Source of the DNA: Hymenobacter translucens
Lineage (GTDB): Bacteria; Bacteroidota; Bacteroidia; Cytophagales; Hymenobacteraceae
Assembly: GCF_020685205.1 (NCBI RefSeq)
Contig: NZ_JAJERB010000001.1
Span: forward strand, 682,001 to 746,000
Length of the DNA: 64,000 nt
Direction: 5' to 3'
The notes beneath the pieces are model-generated. The model was not told the DNA's origin. It saw nothing but the letters and a program-made list of their open reading frames with translations, and did not search any database. Shown here piece after piece: positions 7,970 to 16,917 of this stretch (positions are counted from its first letter, which is position 1; every line of letters starts with the position of its first letter). The position numbers and the translations under genes are program-made.

Positions 7970-9564
7970 CTGAACACGAATCGGAAGAACTATACGAAGA
8001 GCTCCGGCAGAAGCTGGCTGATTTTGGCAGCCAGCCCTCGGCCGGGGTCTGGGCGGGCATTCAGAGCCAGCTTCAGCCCCCGCCCCCCGCTCCCAAGCCC
8101 TGGTATCTGCGCCGCCGGGGCACCTCTCTGCTGCTGGTCGGGCTGGTGCTGGTATGCGTGCTGATTGGGCTGCGTCAGCAAAAGACGACCCACGTCACGG
8201 CTTCTGCCAACCCGGCAACCACGTCAGGAAGCCGCGGGGAAACGACTGAAACAGCTCCGGCCGCTTCCGCGACCCGGATTTCAGACGCCGGAGCCAGCTC
8301 TGCGTCCGAATCAGCCAAGCGCCGCCCCGCCACCACCTCCCGGGAACTGGCCGCCCGCTCCGCAGCACCCTCCCCGGCGTTAATCTCAACGACGACAGCC
8401 CGTGCCGCTGCTGCATTGTCTGAGCAATCCGGCCCGGCCCGCAAGATGTCCCGGCCCCTGGCTTCGGCAGTGCCGACCCGGCGCTCAACCTTCGTGAGCG
8501 GCCGGTCGGTAGCAGCGGCCAGACGGCGCAAACGCCCGGTGCTGGTCGCCGTGCTGGACACCCGTCCTGGGTCGGCAACAACCGCCAACCAACCGAACGA
8601 TCGGGCTGGCCGAGCGGCGTCTGGTGTCCGGTTTCCTTCCGCACCTGCATCTTCAACTGCAACTTCAACTGTTACTGCACCTACAACTGCATCTGCCCTG
8701 AATCCGGCGGAGGTGCCGGCAGCCCCGCACGCTTCCGTCTTGGCCAACGCTGCCGGTCCGGTCGCAGCCCCTTCCCTGCTGACGTCAGGCTCCACAAACG
8801 AACTAACGCCTCTGAACCGGATAGCCAGTGTGCTGCAGCTGCCGGCCGCACCCGGGTTCTCTATGCTGACAACAGCAGTTACCTTACCAGAGCCGGAGGC
8901 GAAACGCACCTTGCCAAACCGGTGGTCGGTGCAGCTGCTGGCCGGCCCGACCCTCTCCTACCGTCAGCTCGATACTGCCGGGCGGGCTAGCCGGCCCGAG
9001 GCCTACGAGCGGGCCACGACGGGCTACTCGGCCCAGGTGGGCGTCACCTATGCCGCTGGCCCGCGGCTCAGGGTGCAGGCCGGGCTCGGCTACGCGGAGT
9101 ACGCCACCCGGCTCGACGTGAACCTGGTGACGCCCCAGTACACCGGCAACCGGTTCACGGGCAACCGGGAGCAGCGGGTACAGCAGCGCGACACCTACCG
9201 CTTCGTAACCGTGCCGCTGCTGCTGTACTACGAACTGGGCGAGCGGGGCGCATTTTCCTACAGCGTGCTGGGCGGCTCCACGGTGGCTTTCTACACCGGG
9301 GGCCGCACCACCCGCCCCGACGCCTGCCTGTGCGAAGGGCAGCAGACAACCTGGGGCACCACGAACAATCCCTATAAAACCGCTTCGGTGGGCCTGACGC
9401 TCGGGGCCGCCCTCAATTACCAGCTCACGCCCCGGTGGCAGCTGCGCCTGCAGCCTGCCGCCAACTATTCACTCACGTCCCTCACCAGGCCTGACGCGGG
9501 CCTGGCTACCCGCCGCCTGTGGGCGCTGGGCGGGCAGGGCGGCATTTCCTACAACCTCCGCTAA
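7966..9564 (+). CDS. anti-sigma-like N-terminus fused to an outer-membrane beta-barrel
   Basis: Predicted 532 aa. Residues 1-50 are a short acidic cytoplasmic part (EELYEELRQKLADFG, then a VWAGIQSQL motif) of the kind seen in small Bacteroidota anti-sigma factors. A single transmembrane helix follows at about 54-69 (SLLLVGLVLVCVLIGL). Residues 70-290 are a low-complexity Ala/Ser/Thr/Pro linker. The C-terminal part (about 305-532) is rich in alternating aromatic strands (WSVQLLAGPTLSYRQL, YRFVTVPLLLYYELG) and ends in YNLR, as in PorT/OmpA-like barrels. It overlaps the sigma gene by 4 bp. The inference is a single chain spanning both membranes that could pass an envelope signal to the sigma factor. 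Confidence 0.8.
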   Translation: MTEHESEELYEELRQKLADFGSQPSAGVWAGIQSQLQPPPPAPKPWYLRRRGTSLLLVGLVLVCVLIGLRQQKTTHVTASANPATTSGSRGETTETAPAASATRISDAGASSASESAKRRPATTSRELAARSAAPSPALISTTTARAAAALSEQSGPARKMSRPLASAVPTRRSTFVSGRSVAAARRRKRPVLVAVLDTRPGSATTANQPNDRAGRAASGVRFPSAPASSTATSTVTAPTTASALNPAEVPAAPHASVLANAAGPVAAPSLLTSGSTNELTPLNRIASVLQLPAAPGFSMLTTAVTLPEPEAKRTLPNRWSVQLLAGPTLSYRQLDTAGRASRPEAYERATTGYSAQVGVTYAAGPRLRVQAGLGYAEYATRLDVNLVTPQYTGNRFTGNREQRVQQRDTYRFVTVPLLLYYELGERGAFSYSVLGGSTVAFYTGGRTTRPDACLCEGQQTTWGTTNNPYKTASVGLTLGAALNYQLTPRWQLRLQPAANYSLTSLTRPDAGLATRRLWALGGQGGISYNLR

Positions 9565-9662
9565 GCTTTCCCCTCGCTCAGCTACCCCGAACTGGCTATG
9601 ACCGGCCTGGTCAGAATGGGGCGCTGCGCCTATTCCTCACGCATTTTTCCTGACGACCGTAT

Positions 9663-10673
9663 ATGAAAAAGCTCTTTTTATTCGGCCTGCTGGCTGCCCT
9701 TACCTCCCTGAGTGCCTGCCAGAAGGAAGCCGACGAAATTATCTGCGACCCGGTGGTTGCGCCCGATCCAAACAACCCCATCCAGGCGTTTATCAACCGG
9801 CACCGGGCGCCCTCGCAGTTTTTCACCTACGACCCGACCCGCACCAATAGCTTCACCACCGCGAAAGGTGCCCGGCTAACTGTTCAACCCAACACCTTTG
9901 TGCTGCCTGATGGCCGACCATTGCCGGCGGGCCCCGTGCAGCTGGAATTCCGCGAAATTCAGGACAAGGGCGAGATGGTACTGAGCGGGACTCCCACCGT
10001 ATCCAATGGCAGCCTGCTGGAATCCGGCGGAGAATTCTTTCTAAAAGCGACGCAGGCTGGGGTAAAGCTCCGAGCCAAGCGCGCCATGAACATTACGCTC
10101 CTCATGCCAGCCGGCTTGAGCAGTTCTTCCGGCATGATGATGTTTTCAGCGAACCTGAACGGCGTCATGGCTGATAGTATGCAGCAGGGCGGGTTTAACT
10201 GGCAGCCCTGGCAGAGTGGCGGGCTGGATTCAACCTTCGTCATCGGGACGCCTGTTCCCCTGCCTGGTACACCACAGGTCGGCTCGTTCCGGATTCAGCT
10301 TGGCACCGGCCTTTTTCAGCGTGACTCGATGAACTGGTTTAACTGTGACCGGTTCGTCAACGTCACCCAGCCCCGCACCACCGTTACGGTTATGGTAGCC
10401 GGCGACCAGCCCAGCCCCCAGAACACCCGGGTATTCCTGGTGTTCAACAGTCTGAACGGGGCTATGCAGTGCTACCAAACCAGCTCGCCGTTCCGGTTCG
10501 TGACCTACAACGTGCCCACTACTATGTCGGTAACGGCCGTCGTAATGCGGGCCTACCAGGGCAAGTTCTACTTCGGCAAGCAGACGGCGGTGGTAGCCCC
10601 GGGCCAGACCTTTGCGCCCACGCTTACCGAAATGACGGAGGCCGCGATGGTAACGGAACTAAAGCGCCTGTAA
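9663..10673 (+). CDS. surface/periplasmic lipoprotein of unknown function
   Basis: A 336-aa lipoprotein with signal peptide MKKLFLFGLLAALTSLSAC and lipobox cysteine C19. The following acidic residues (QKEADEIIC) could favour export. The body reads as beta-rich domains: residues about 60-150 (GARLTVQPNTFVLPDGRPLP, then PVQLEFREIQDKGEMVLSG) are typical of Bacteroidota proteins with a carbohydrate-binding-like or ZU5-like fold. No catalytic motif is seen. It lies 98 bp behind the anti-sigma-barrel gene and may belong to the same regulon. A strong terminator follows. Confidence 0.75.
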   Translation: MKKLFLFGLLAALTSLSACQKEADEIICDPVVAPDPNNPIQAFINRHRAPSQFFTYDPTRTNSFTTAKGARLTVQPNTFVLPDGRPLPAGPVQLEFREIQDKGEMVLSGTPTVSNGSLLESGGEFFLKATQAGVKLRAKRAMNITLLMPAGLSSSSGMMMFSANLNGVMADSMQQGGFNWQPWQSGGLDSTFVIGTPVPLPGTPQVGSFRIQLGTGLFQRDSMNWFNCDRFVNVTQPRTTVTVMVAGDQPSPQNTRVFLVFNSLNGAMQCYQTSSPFRFVTYNVPTTMSVTAVVMRAYQGKFYFGKQTAVVAPGQTFAPTLTEMTEAAMVTELKRL

Positions 10674-10713
10674 ATACCTTATCCTGGTAGCTTATTTTAT
10701 ATGATTGATACCG

Positions 10714-10746
10714 AAAGGCAGCCCGTAAGGCTGCCTTTCTCTTTTT
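10714..10746 (+). terminator. intrinsic terminator
   Basis: A perfect 10-bp stem (10714-10723 with 10729-10738) with loop CGTAA is followed by a T-rich run to 10746. It lies between the lipoprotein gene and the convergent hutI stop. Confidence 0.85.
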
Positions 10747-10749
10747 CCG

Positions 10750-12006
10750 TCAGCCCCGGATTATCTGCCCCCCCATGATAACCTCCCGGACCGGGTTTTC
10801 GCCGAGCCAGTACGGAATTTCCTGGTAGTCGCGCACGTCCAGCACCAGTGCGTCGGCCTGCTTGCCCGGCTCCAGGGAGCCGATTTCCGAAGCCAGCTCC
10901 AGGGCCCAGGCCGCGTTGATGGTAACGGCGGCCAGAGCCTCGCGGGGCGTCAGGCCCATGTTCAGGCACGCCACCGACAAAGCCAGCCACAGATTCTTGC
11001 TTGGGCAGGAACCCGGGTTGAAATCGGTACTCAGCGCTACGGGCACGCCCTGCTCAATCAGTTGCCGGCCCGGGGCGTACTGCTTCTGCCGCAGAAACAG
11101 CGGTACCAGCGGCAGCAGGACCACTACCGTGCGGCCCTGCCGGGCAATAAAGGCGGCATCTTCGGCATTGAGGTAGTCGCAGTGGTCCACGCTGGCGGCC
11201 CCCAGCTCGGCGGCCATGCGGCTGCCACCCAGGTCGTGGAGCTGCTCGGAATGAATTTTCAGCTTAAAGCCCATCGTCTGGGCCTGAGCCAGGAAGTTGC
11301 GGGACTCGGCCACACTGAAGGCCCCTTCCTCGCAGAAAATGTCGACAAACTCGGCCTCGCCGCGCAACTCAGGCAGCACGTCGGTCAGCAGGTAGGCCAG
11401 GTATTCGGCATTGCGGCCCTTGTACTCGGGCGGCACCACGTGGGCGCCCAGAAAAGTCGGGACGACGCGCACCGGCTGCTCTCGGCCGGCCTGCCGGGCC
11501 ACCCGGACCAGCCGCAGCTCGGTTTCCCGGTTTAGCCCGTACCCGCTTTTGGCTTCGAGCGTCGTAACCCCGTAACGGCGAAAATCCCGCAGGTGGCGCA
11601 GGGCATTGTCCAGCAGCTCGGCTTCGGTAGCGGCCCGGGTGGCGCGCACCGTGCTTAAAATGCCGCCGCCCGAGGCCAGGATATCAAGGTAGGACTCTCC
11701 CTGCAGCTTGCGCTGAAACTCATGGGCGCGGTTGCCGGCAAACACCAGATGGGTGTGGCATTCCACCAGGCCCGGCATCACGACCCGTCCGCCGGCATCC
11801 AGCACCTGCGTAGCCGTGGTAATCTGCGTCTCGTCGAGGTCGGCCATAGCGCCCAGGGCCACGATTTTGTCGTCTTCACAGGCCAGGTAGGCATCGATCA
11901 GAATCTGCCAGTCGGCTAGGGCGGGCCCGGTAAGAGGACGGCCAGCAGGGCCGCCGGCCAGGGTCAGCAGCTGGCCGCAGTTGCGAATAAGCAGGGTGTA
12001 CGCCAC
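10750..12006 (-). CDS. hutI: imidazolonepropionase
   Basis: HutI hydrolyses 4-imidazolone-5-propionate to N-formimino-glutamate, the third step of histidine degradation. The 418-aa amidohydrolase-superfamily protein shows PGLVECHTHLVFAGNR with metal ligands H84 and H86, the segment GVTTLEAKSGYGL, KIHSEQLHD, VDHCDYL, and STDFNPGSCP near residue 330. The length matches the family (about 400-420). The start is GTG at 12006, with no ATG nearby; a TATTTTCG box just upstream on the minus strand could be its -7 element. hutU and hutG are in the same window but more than 20 kb away. Confidence 0.95.
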   Translation of the reverse strand: MAYTLLIRNCGQLLTLAGGPAGRPLTGPALADWQILIDAYLACEDDKIVALGAMADLDETQITTATQVLDAGGRVVMPGLVECHTHLVFAGNRAHEFQRKLQGESYLDILASGGGILSTVRATRAATEAELLDNALRHLRDFRRYGVTTLEAKSGYGLNRETELRLVRVARQAGREQPVRVVPTFLGAHVVPPEYKGRNAEYLAYLLTDVLPELRGEAEFVDIFCEEGAFSVAESRNFLAQAQTMGFKLKIHSEQLHDLGGSRMAAELGAASVDHCDYLNAEDAAFIARQGRTVVVLLPLVPLFLRQKQYAPGRQLIEQGVPVALSTDFNPGSCPSKNLWLALSVACLNMGLTPREALAAVTINAAWALELASEIGSLEPGKQADALVLDVRDYQEIPYWLGENPVREVIMGGQIIRG

Positions 12007-12115
12007 GGGGAAAGGGATAAGAAGTGCGAAGCTGCGAAAATAAACCGTTCCGGCCCGTCGAGCGCGCTACTGAGCCCAGAGCAGGTGGATCAGCCGGGGA
12101 CGGCGGGCGAAATAA

Positions 12116-12140
12116 AAGCGGCCCGGTAGCCGGGCCGCTT
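12116..12140 (-). terminator. intrinsic terminator of the H1-like gene
   Basis: A perfect 11-bp inverted repeat (12116-12126 with 12130-12140) encloses a 3-nt loop. On the minus strand it is followed by a T-rich tract, 38 bp after the stop at 12179. Confidence 0.8.
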
Positions 12141-12178
12141 GCTTGGATCAGCGTACGGGTATCGGAGCTGAGAACGGG

Positions 12179-12646
12179 CTATTTCGCCCCTTCTCCTTTG
12201 CCGCCGGCTTTGGCCTTACTACCGGCCGCCGCTGACTTGCCGGCGGGAGCTTTGGCAGCGGGAGCCTTAGCTGCTTTGGGGGCCGCCTTGGCCTTGGTTT
12301 TGGGAGCCTCCTTTTTTGGGGCGGCCTTCTTCGCGCCGGTGGCAGCCTTGCTGCCTTCGTCCACGAGGCTGTTGACCTTGCGGGTTACTTTCTTGGCGGC
12401 TTTTTCAACCGCCCCTTCCACAACGCCCAGCACAGCGCGGGTGCCGTTTTCGGCCAGGGAGCCCACGGTGGTGGCGACGGTATCGGTGATGCGCGCGGGC
12501 AGGTCTTCTACTTTTTCCTTGCCTACGCTTTTCTGGGCGGCCGCGCCGGCTCCCGACTTACCTTTGGCGCTGCTGGCTTTGGTACCGGCAGCCGGCTTCT
12601 GATTCTGGGCGCGCTCATCGTCGCGCTCGGCTTTTTGCTTGCTCAT
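12179..12646 (-). CDS. histone H1-like Lys/Ala-rich protein
   Basis: A 155-aa, strongly basic, low-complexity protein. The N-terminus is charged (MSKQKAERDDERAQNQK). The central portion (about 45-90) is less repetitive and may form amphipathic helices (DLPARITDTVATTVGSLAE, VLGVVEGAVEKAAKKVTRK). The C-terminal half is a run of KAAPK/AAKAP-type repeats like the tail of histone H1 or bacterial Hc1/AlgP proteins. It probably binds DNA non-specifically; this is inferred from composition, and a membrane-remodelling or storage role cannot be excluded. It is a monocistronic gene with its own terminator. Confidence 0.7.
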   Translation of the reverse strand: MSKQKAERDDERAQNQKPAAGTKASSAKGKSGAGAAAQKSVGKEKVEDLPARITDTVATTVGSLAENGTRAVLGVVEGAVEKAAKKVTRKVNSLVDEGSKAATGAKKAAPKKEAPKTKAKAAPKAAKAPAAKAPAGKSAAAGSKAKAGGKGEGAK

Positions 12647-12823
12647 GGGAGAGAGTTTTGGTAGAAAAAAAAGGTGACGGCTACGCGGCGAAGCGTAATT
12701 ACCGGCTAAAACGAAGTAAAAATGAGCGAGTTGCCTTCAGCGGCAGTATGATTTTTCCCGGACCCTGGTTTGACATCAGCTTCTCTCCTTCTGCACGGGC
12801 AGCGGCGTGGCCCCCACACCGGC

Positions 12824-12831
12824 TATTTTTG
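12824..12831 (+). promoter_or_regulatory. candidate -7 promoter box for pncA
   Basis: TATTTTTG matches TAnnTTTG exactly, about 52 bp before the pncA ATG at 12883. No TTG at the right distance was found. Transcription starting near 12838 supports the 12883 start over the upstream open frame. Confidence 0.35.
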
Positions 12832-12882
12832 ACCTGTCGGCTCCTGCTGCCGTATTCCTGCATTCACCTTTTCCGGCTTTCT

Positions 12883-13494
12883 ATGCGCGCCCTGCTGCTC
12901 ATCGACATTCAGAACGACTTTCTGCCCACCGGGGCCCTGCCCGTCCCCGAAGGCGACGCCATTATCGATCTGGCCAACCGGCTGCAGGCGGAAATGGACC
13001 TGGTTGTGGCAACCCAGGACTGGCACCCCCAGCATCACCAGAGCTTTGCCTCCGAGCACGCGGGCAAATCAGCTTTCGACGTTATTGACCTGCACGGGCT
13101 GGAGCAGGTGCTGTGGCCCGACCACTGCTGCCAGGGTACGCCGGGAGCCGGGTTTGCGCCGGGGCTGGACCTAAACCGGGTGGAGGCCATCTTCCGCAAG
13201 GGCACCAGCCCCGAAATCGACAGCTACAGCGGCTTCTTCGACAACGGCCACCGCAAGTCTACCGGCCTGGCCGACTACCTGCGCGGCCGGGGCGTGCGGC
13301 AGGTGTACGTAATGGGGCTGGCTGCCGACTACTGCGTGTATTTCACGGCGAAAGATGCCCTGCAGGAAGGCTTTGAGACGTTTCTCATCGAAGACGCTAC
13401 CCGGCCGATTTCCGCCGAGGGATTTGAAAAAGCCAAAGCCGACCTGCTCCAGCGCGGGGGGAACATTATTCACTCCACCAGTTTGCTGGGGTAA
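12883..13494 (+). CDS. pncA: nicotinamidase
   Basis: PncA deamidates nicotinamide to nicotinate for NAD salvage; some members also act on pyrazinamide. The 203-aa cysteine hydrolase has the isochorismatase-type fold with the catalytic Asp in LLIDIQNDF (D10), metal-site residues in TQDWHPQHHQSF, the Lys region FRKGTSPEIDSYSGF, and the nucleophilic cysteine in GLAADYCVYFTA. The order D-K-C is complete. The frame extends 75 codons upstream without a plausible start, and the promoter box at 12824 supports this ATG. Confidence 0.95.
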   Translation: MRALLLIDIQNDFLPTGALPVPEGDAIIDLANRLQAEMDLVVATQDWHPQHHQSFASEHAGKSAFDVIDLHGLEQVLWPDHCCQGTPGAGFAPGLDLNRVEAIFRKGTSPEIDSYSGFFDNGHRKSTGLADYLRGRGVRQVYVMGLAADYCVYFTAKDALQEGFETFLIEDATRPISAEGFEKAKADLLQRGGNIIHSTSLLG

Positions 13495-13603
13495 TTTTTG
13501 TGTCGGCTGTGCTTACGTCAGCAGTCAGTATAGCGTCTGTCATCCTGGGCAATCCACAAAACCCGGGTTCAGCTTACCGGGTTGTATGCCAAACTCCTGC
13601 CTC

Positions 13604-14116
13604 ATGGACGATGCCCCGCTTATTCTGACGTTGGCCCTGGATGACGTAAGCGCGGCGTGGTTCAACGAGCTGCGCCGGCAGCACTTTCCGCCGGAACGCA
13701 ACTACCTCGCCGCCCACCTGACGCTTTTTCACCATTTGCCGCCGGCCCATCGGAGCCTGATTGAGCAGGAACTGTCGGCCCGCTGCCAAAAGCTGGCGCC
13801 GCTGCCGCTGGAAGTAGCCAGCGTGGACTTCACCGGGCGAGGCGTGGCGTACCGCCTGGCAAGCCCGGCAGTGGAAGCCCTGCACCGGGAGCTGCAGACG
13901 CTCTGGCAGCCCCACCTCACGCCCCAGGACCAGCAGCGCCGCCGGCCCCACGTTACGGTGCAAAACAAAGTGGCGCCCGAAACCGCCCGGGCCGTGCATC
14001 AGCAGCTGGCCGCAGAGTTCCGCCCGTTTCTGGCCACCGGCACGGGGCTGCAGCTCTGGGCCTACCGGGGCGGGCCCTGGGAGTGGCTGCGCACGTTTTC
14101 GTTCGAAGGCCGCTAA
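13604..14116 (+). CDS. 2'-5' RNA ligase / cyclic phosphodiesterase-like protein
   Basis: A 170-aa LigT-like protein of the 2H phosphoesterase superfamily. The two hallmark H-x-T motifs are present: HLTLFH in the first half and HVTVQNK in the second. The first strand reads LILTLALDD. Relatives hydrolyse or form 2'-5' or cyclic phosphate bonds in RNA; the physiological substrate here is unknown. I chose ATG 13604; an in-frame ATG six codons earlier (13586) is also possible. It follows pncA by 109 bp on the same strand. Confidence 0.85.
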   Translation: MDDAPLILTLALDDVSAAWFNELRRQHFPPERNYLAAHLTLFHHLPPAHRSLIEQELSARCQKLAPLPLEVASVDFTGRGVAYRLASPAVEALHRELQTLWQPHLTPQDQQRRRPHVTVQNKVAPETARAVHQQLAAEFRPFLATGTGLQLWAYRGGPWEWLRTFSFEGR

Positions 14117-14271
14117 AAGCCCGATCAGCATTTTCTCAGGGCTTCTGATCCAGCGCGGCGGTGAAAAGGCCTTGTTTGGCGACAGTTCCACCTGCTGCGG
14201 GCTTTTCCGCCGAAATACCACCCCCGCCAGCCGGATTTTCCCGTACTGCATCAGGTCTAAACCGATACCAT

Positions 14272-15789
14272 ATGAGTACTTCCGATAATCTGCCGGCCGA
14301 GCAAACCCCGGACGTGGTCCTGATCGGGGCCGGCATCATGAGCGCCACGCTGGGGCTGATGCTCAAGGAGCTGCAGCCCGACCTGACCATCACCATCATC
14401 GAGCGGCTCGACGTGGCCGCCGCCGAAAGCTCCGATGCCTGGAATAACGCCGGCACCGGCCACTCGGCGTTCTGTGAACTTAACTACACCCCCGAGCGGC
14501 CCGACGGCTCCATCGACATCAGCAAAGCCATCAAGATTGCCGAGTCGTTTGAGGAGTCGAAGCAGTTCTGGACCTACCTCACGGAAAAGTACGCCGTCAA
14601 GGAGCTGAGCCGCTTTATCAACCACATTGCCCACATGAGCTTCGTGTGGGGCGAGCAGAACGTGGAGTACCTGCGCAAGCGCCACGCGGCCCTCACGCAG
14701 TCGCCGCTGTTTGCGGGCATGACCTATTCCGAAGATCCTCAGCAGCTGCAGGAATGGATTCCGCTGGTGATGGAAGGCCGGGAGCCGGGGCAGAAGGTGG
14801 CCGCCACCTGCATGGAGCTGGGCACCGACGTCAACTTCGGCTCCCTCACCCGGGGCATGTTCACGCTGCTCCAGCAAAAGCCCGGCGTAACGTTTCTGTT
14901 CAACAACGAAGTGACCGGCCTGCGCCGCAAAGAGGACGGGCGCTGGCGGGTAAAGGCGACCAACCGCGCCTCGGGCGACAAAACCCGGGTGCGGGCTAAT
15001 TTCGTGTTCATCGGGGCCGGCGGCGGGTCGTTGCCGCTTCTGCTGGAGTCGGATATTCCCGAAGGCAAGGGCTTTGGCGGCTTTCCTGTGAGCGGACAGT
15101 GGCTGAAGTGCGTCAACCCCGACATCATTCAGCGCCACAATGCCAAGGTGTACGGCAAGGCCTCGGTGGGTTCCCCGCCCATGTCGGTGCCCCACCTCGA
15201 CACGCGCATGATCAACGGCAAGCGGGAGCTGCTGTTCGGGCCCTACGCCGGCTTTACCACCAAATTCCTGAAGCAGGGCTCGTTTTTCGACCTGCCGGCT
15301 TCTATCAAGACCGGCAACATCCGTCCCATGCTCATTGCCGGCATCAAGAACATTCCCCTCACCCGCTACCTGATCAACCAGGTGCGGCAGACGCCCGACG
15401 ACCGGCTGCTGGCCCTCAAGGAATACCTGCCCAACGCCCGGCCCGAAGACTGGCAGCTCGAAATTGCCGGGCAGCGCGTGCAGGTGATCAAGAAAGATGA
15501 AAAGGAAGGCGGCGTGCTGGAGTTCGGAACCGAGGTGGTCAGCGCCGCCGACGGTTCCCTGGCCGCGCTGCTGGGCGCCTCGCCCGGTGCTTCCACGGCC
15601 GTTTCCATCATGGTCGGGCTGGTGCAGCGCTGCTTTCCGGAGCAGGCGGCTACGCCCGAATGGCAGGCCAAGTTCCGGGAGATGATTCCCACCTACGGCC
15701 GCAAGCTCAACGAGGACCCTCAGCTCGTTGCCGAAACCCGGGCCCATACCAGCGCCGTGCTGGGCCTGGCCGCCCCGGTGAAATCGTGA
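14272..15789 (+). CDS. mqo: malate:quinone oxidoreductase
   Basis: Mqo oxidises malate to oxaloacetate at the inner face of the cytoplasmic membrane and passes electrons to quinone, joining the TCA cycle to respiration. The 505-aa FAD protein has the N-terminal dinucleotide fold DVVLIGAGIMSATLG (residues about 13-27) and the acidic strand end TIIERLD. Other family signatures are SSDAWNNAGTGHSAFCELNYTPE, FVFIGAGGGSLPLL, and the C-terminal GASPGASTAVSIM. Length and order match the family. The ATG at 14272 directly precedes the FAD domain. A bidirectional terminator follows. Confidence 0.96.
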   Translation: MSTSDNLPAEQTPDVVLIGAGIMSATLGLMLKELQPDLTITIIERLDVAAAESSDAWNNAGTGHSAFCELNYTPERPDGSIDISKAIKIAESFEESKQFWTYLTEKYAVKELSRFINHIAHMSFVWGEQNVEYLRKRHAALTQSPLFAGMTYSEDPQQLQEWIPLVMEGREPGQKVAATCMELGTDVNFGSLTRGMFTLLQQKPGVTFLFNNEVTGLRRKEDGRWRVKATNRASGDKTRVRANFVFIGAGGGSLPLLLESDIPEGKGFGGFPVSGQWLKCVNPDIIQRHNAKVYGKASVGSPPMSVPHLDTRMINGKRELLFGPYAGFTTKFLKQGSFFDLPASIKTGNIRPMLIAGIKNIPLTRYLINQVRQTPDDRLLALKEYLPNARPEDWQLEIAGQRVQVIKKDEKEGGVLEFGTEVVSAADGSLAALLGASPGASTAVSIMVGLVQRCFPEQAATPEWQAKFREMIPTYGRKLNEDPQLVAETRAHTSAVLGLAAPVKS

Positions 15790-15861
15790 GACGCTTCTGT
15801 GTCGGCTGATGAGCTGAAATGCCAGACAGTCCGCGTCCGCAGGGCGGCGTATTCCACCAGT

Positions 15862-15896
15862 AAAAGCCCCGGCGTAGGAATACGCCGGGGCTTTTT
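15862..15896. terminator. bidirectional intrinsic terminator
   Basis: A perfect 15-bp stem (starting AAAAGCCCCGG) with loop GGAA is followed by TTTTT. A-tracts on both sides let it serve both mqo and the convergent methyltransferase gene. Confidence 0.85.
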
Positions 15897-15982
15897 CATT
15901 TTCAGGGGTTTGTTTAGTGCCCGGCAAGGAGAATTTTGCCGGCTTATCGTGAGTTGCCGGCCCATTTCCTCCGTCTTCCTTC

Positions 15983-16798
15983 TTAACCCACTCCCTGTTC
16001 CGCCACTACCGAGAAAAGCAGAGGCAGCTTCCGGCCAAGCGGCCCCACAACGTACTGGCCTTCGCCCACCAACTCCGCATTAGCGAAAATCGGATAGGGC
16101 GAGTAGTCGTACTCGCGGAAGCTGCTGATCGACAGCCCCTGCCCAAGCAGGCTGCTGACTACCTCGCTCAGGCTGTGGTTCCAGGTAATGGACTGGTGTG
16201 TGGAGCCGCTGCCGGGCGCGGCGTAGCTGCCATTTTCGGTTTCCAGAATGCTTCCCTGGTTGAAATAGCTGTGGTCCACCCGGGTAAAGTCGGAATCGTA
16301 CATCCATACTACCGGATGAAACTCCACCAGCACCAGGCGCCCGCCCGGGCGCAGACAATGTGCCACCACGGCCGCCCACCGGTCGAGGTCAGGCAGCCAG
16401 CCCAGGACCCCGTAGCTGGTATACACCACGTCGAACTGCCCCGCCGGGAGCTGGCCCGGCAGGCTGTACACGTCGGAACAGATAAACTCGGCGGGCACCC
16501 CGATGTCCTGGCTTAGCTGCCGGGCCGCCGCAATGGCCTGGTCTGCGAGGTCGACCCCGGTAACGCGGGCACCAAGCCGGGCCAGGGAAAGGGAGTCCTG
16601 ACCGAAATGGCACTGCAGGTGCAGCAGGCGCTGCCCGGTCACGCTGCCGAGCAAGTCAAGCTCAGGCTGATTCAGTGAGGACCGGCCGGCTTTAAAGGCT
16701 TCGACATCGTAGAACGCCGACTCCAGGTGGGGGCCGGTCCAGTCATTCCACATTGCGCGGTTCAGGTCAAGATAAGGCAGATCGGTACTCATGGGCAT
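15983..16798 (-). CDS. class I SAM-dependent methyltransferase
   Basis: A 271-aa protein with a Rossmann methyltransferase core: motif I LLHLQCHFGQDSLSLARLG (Gly-rich SAM loop, slightly atypical), acidic strand-2 end VTGVDLAD, motif II region FDVVYTSYGVLGWLPDL, and LRPGGRLVLVEFHPV. The C-terminal part (about 175-271) is an aromatic-rich extension that likely binds the substrate. The family is common in Bacteroidota as an uncharacterised methyltransferase; the substrate is unknown. Two adjacent ATGs (16798 and 16792) are possible starts. Confidence 0.9.
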   Translation of the reverse strand: MPMSTDLPYLDLNRAMWNDWTGPHLESAFYDVEAFKAGRSSLNQPELDLLGSVTGQRLLHLQCHFGQDSLSLARLGARVTGVDLADQAIAAARQLSQDIGVPAEFICSDVYSLPGQLPAGQFDVVYTSYGVLGWLPDLDRWAAVVAHCLRPGGRLVLVEFHPVVWMYDSDFTRVDHSYFNQGSILETENGSYAAPGSGSTHQSITWNHSLSEVVSSLLGQGLSISSFREYDYSPYPIFANAELVGEGQYVVGPLGRKLPLLFSVVAEQGVG

Positions 16799-16863
16799 GG
16801 TTGGAAAGAATTTAAAAATAGGAACCGGACGCCTTTTCGCCGCTCATCGGCCCTTTTTTAAAC

Positions 16864-16898
16864 GCAAAAGGCCCCTGCTGCTCACAGGGGCCTTTTGC
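16864..16898 (-). terminator. intrinsic terminator
   Basis: A 14-bp perfect stem (16864-16877 with 16885-16898) has a 7-nt loop. The T-run lies within the distal arm. It is placed 20 bp after the stop of the small secreted protein gene on the minus strand. Confidence 0.8.
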
Positions 16899-16917
16899 AT
16901 CGGGAACGAACTGCCGG

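Noticed and set aside
14257..15927. Long open frame (556 codons) on the minus strand opposite mqo
   Set aside because: It is antisense to a well-conserved gene and its translation is His/Gly/Arg-rich with no domain; this is a usual by-product of high GC codon use.
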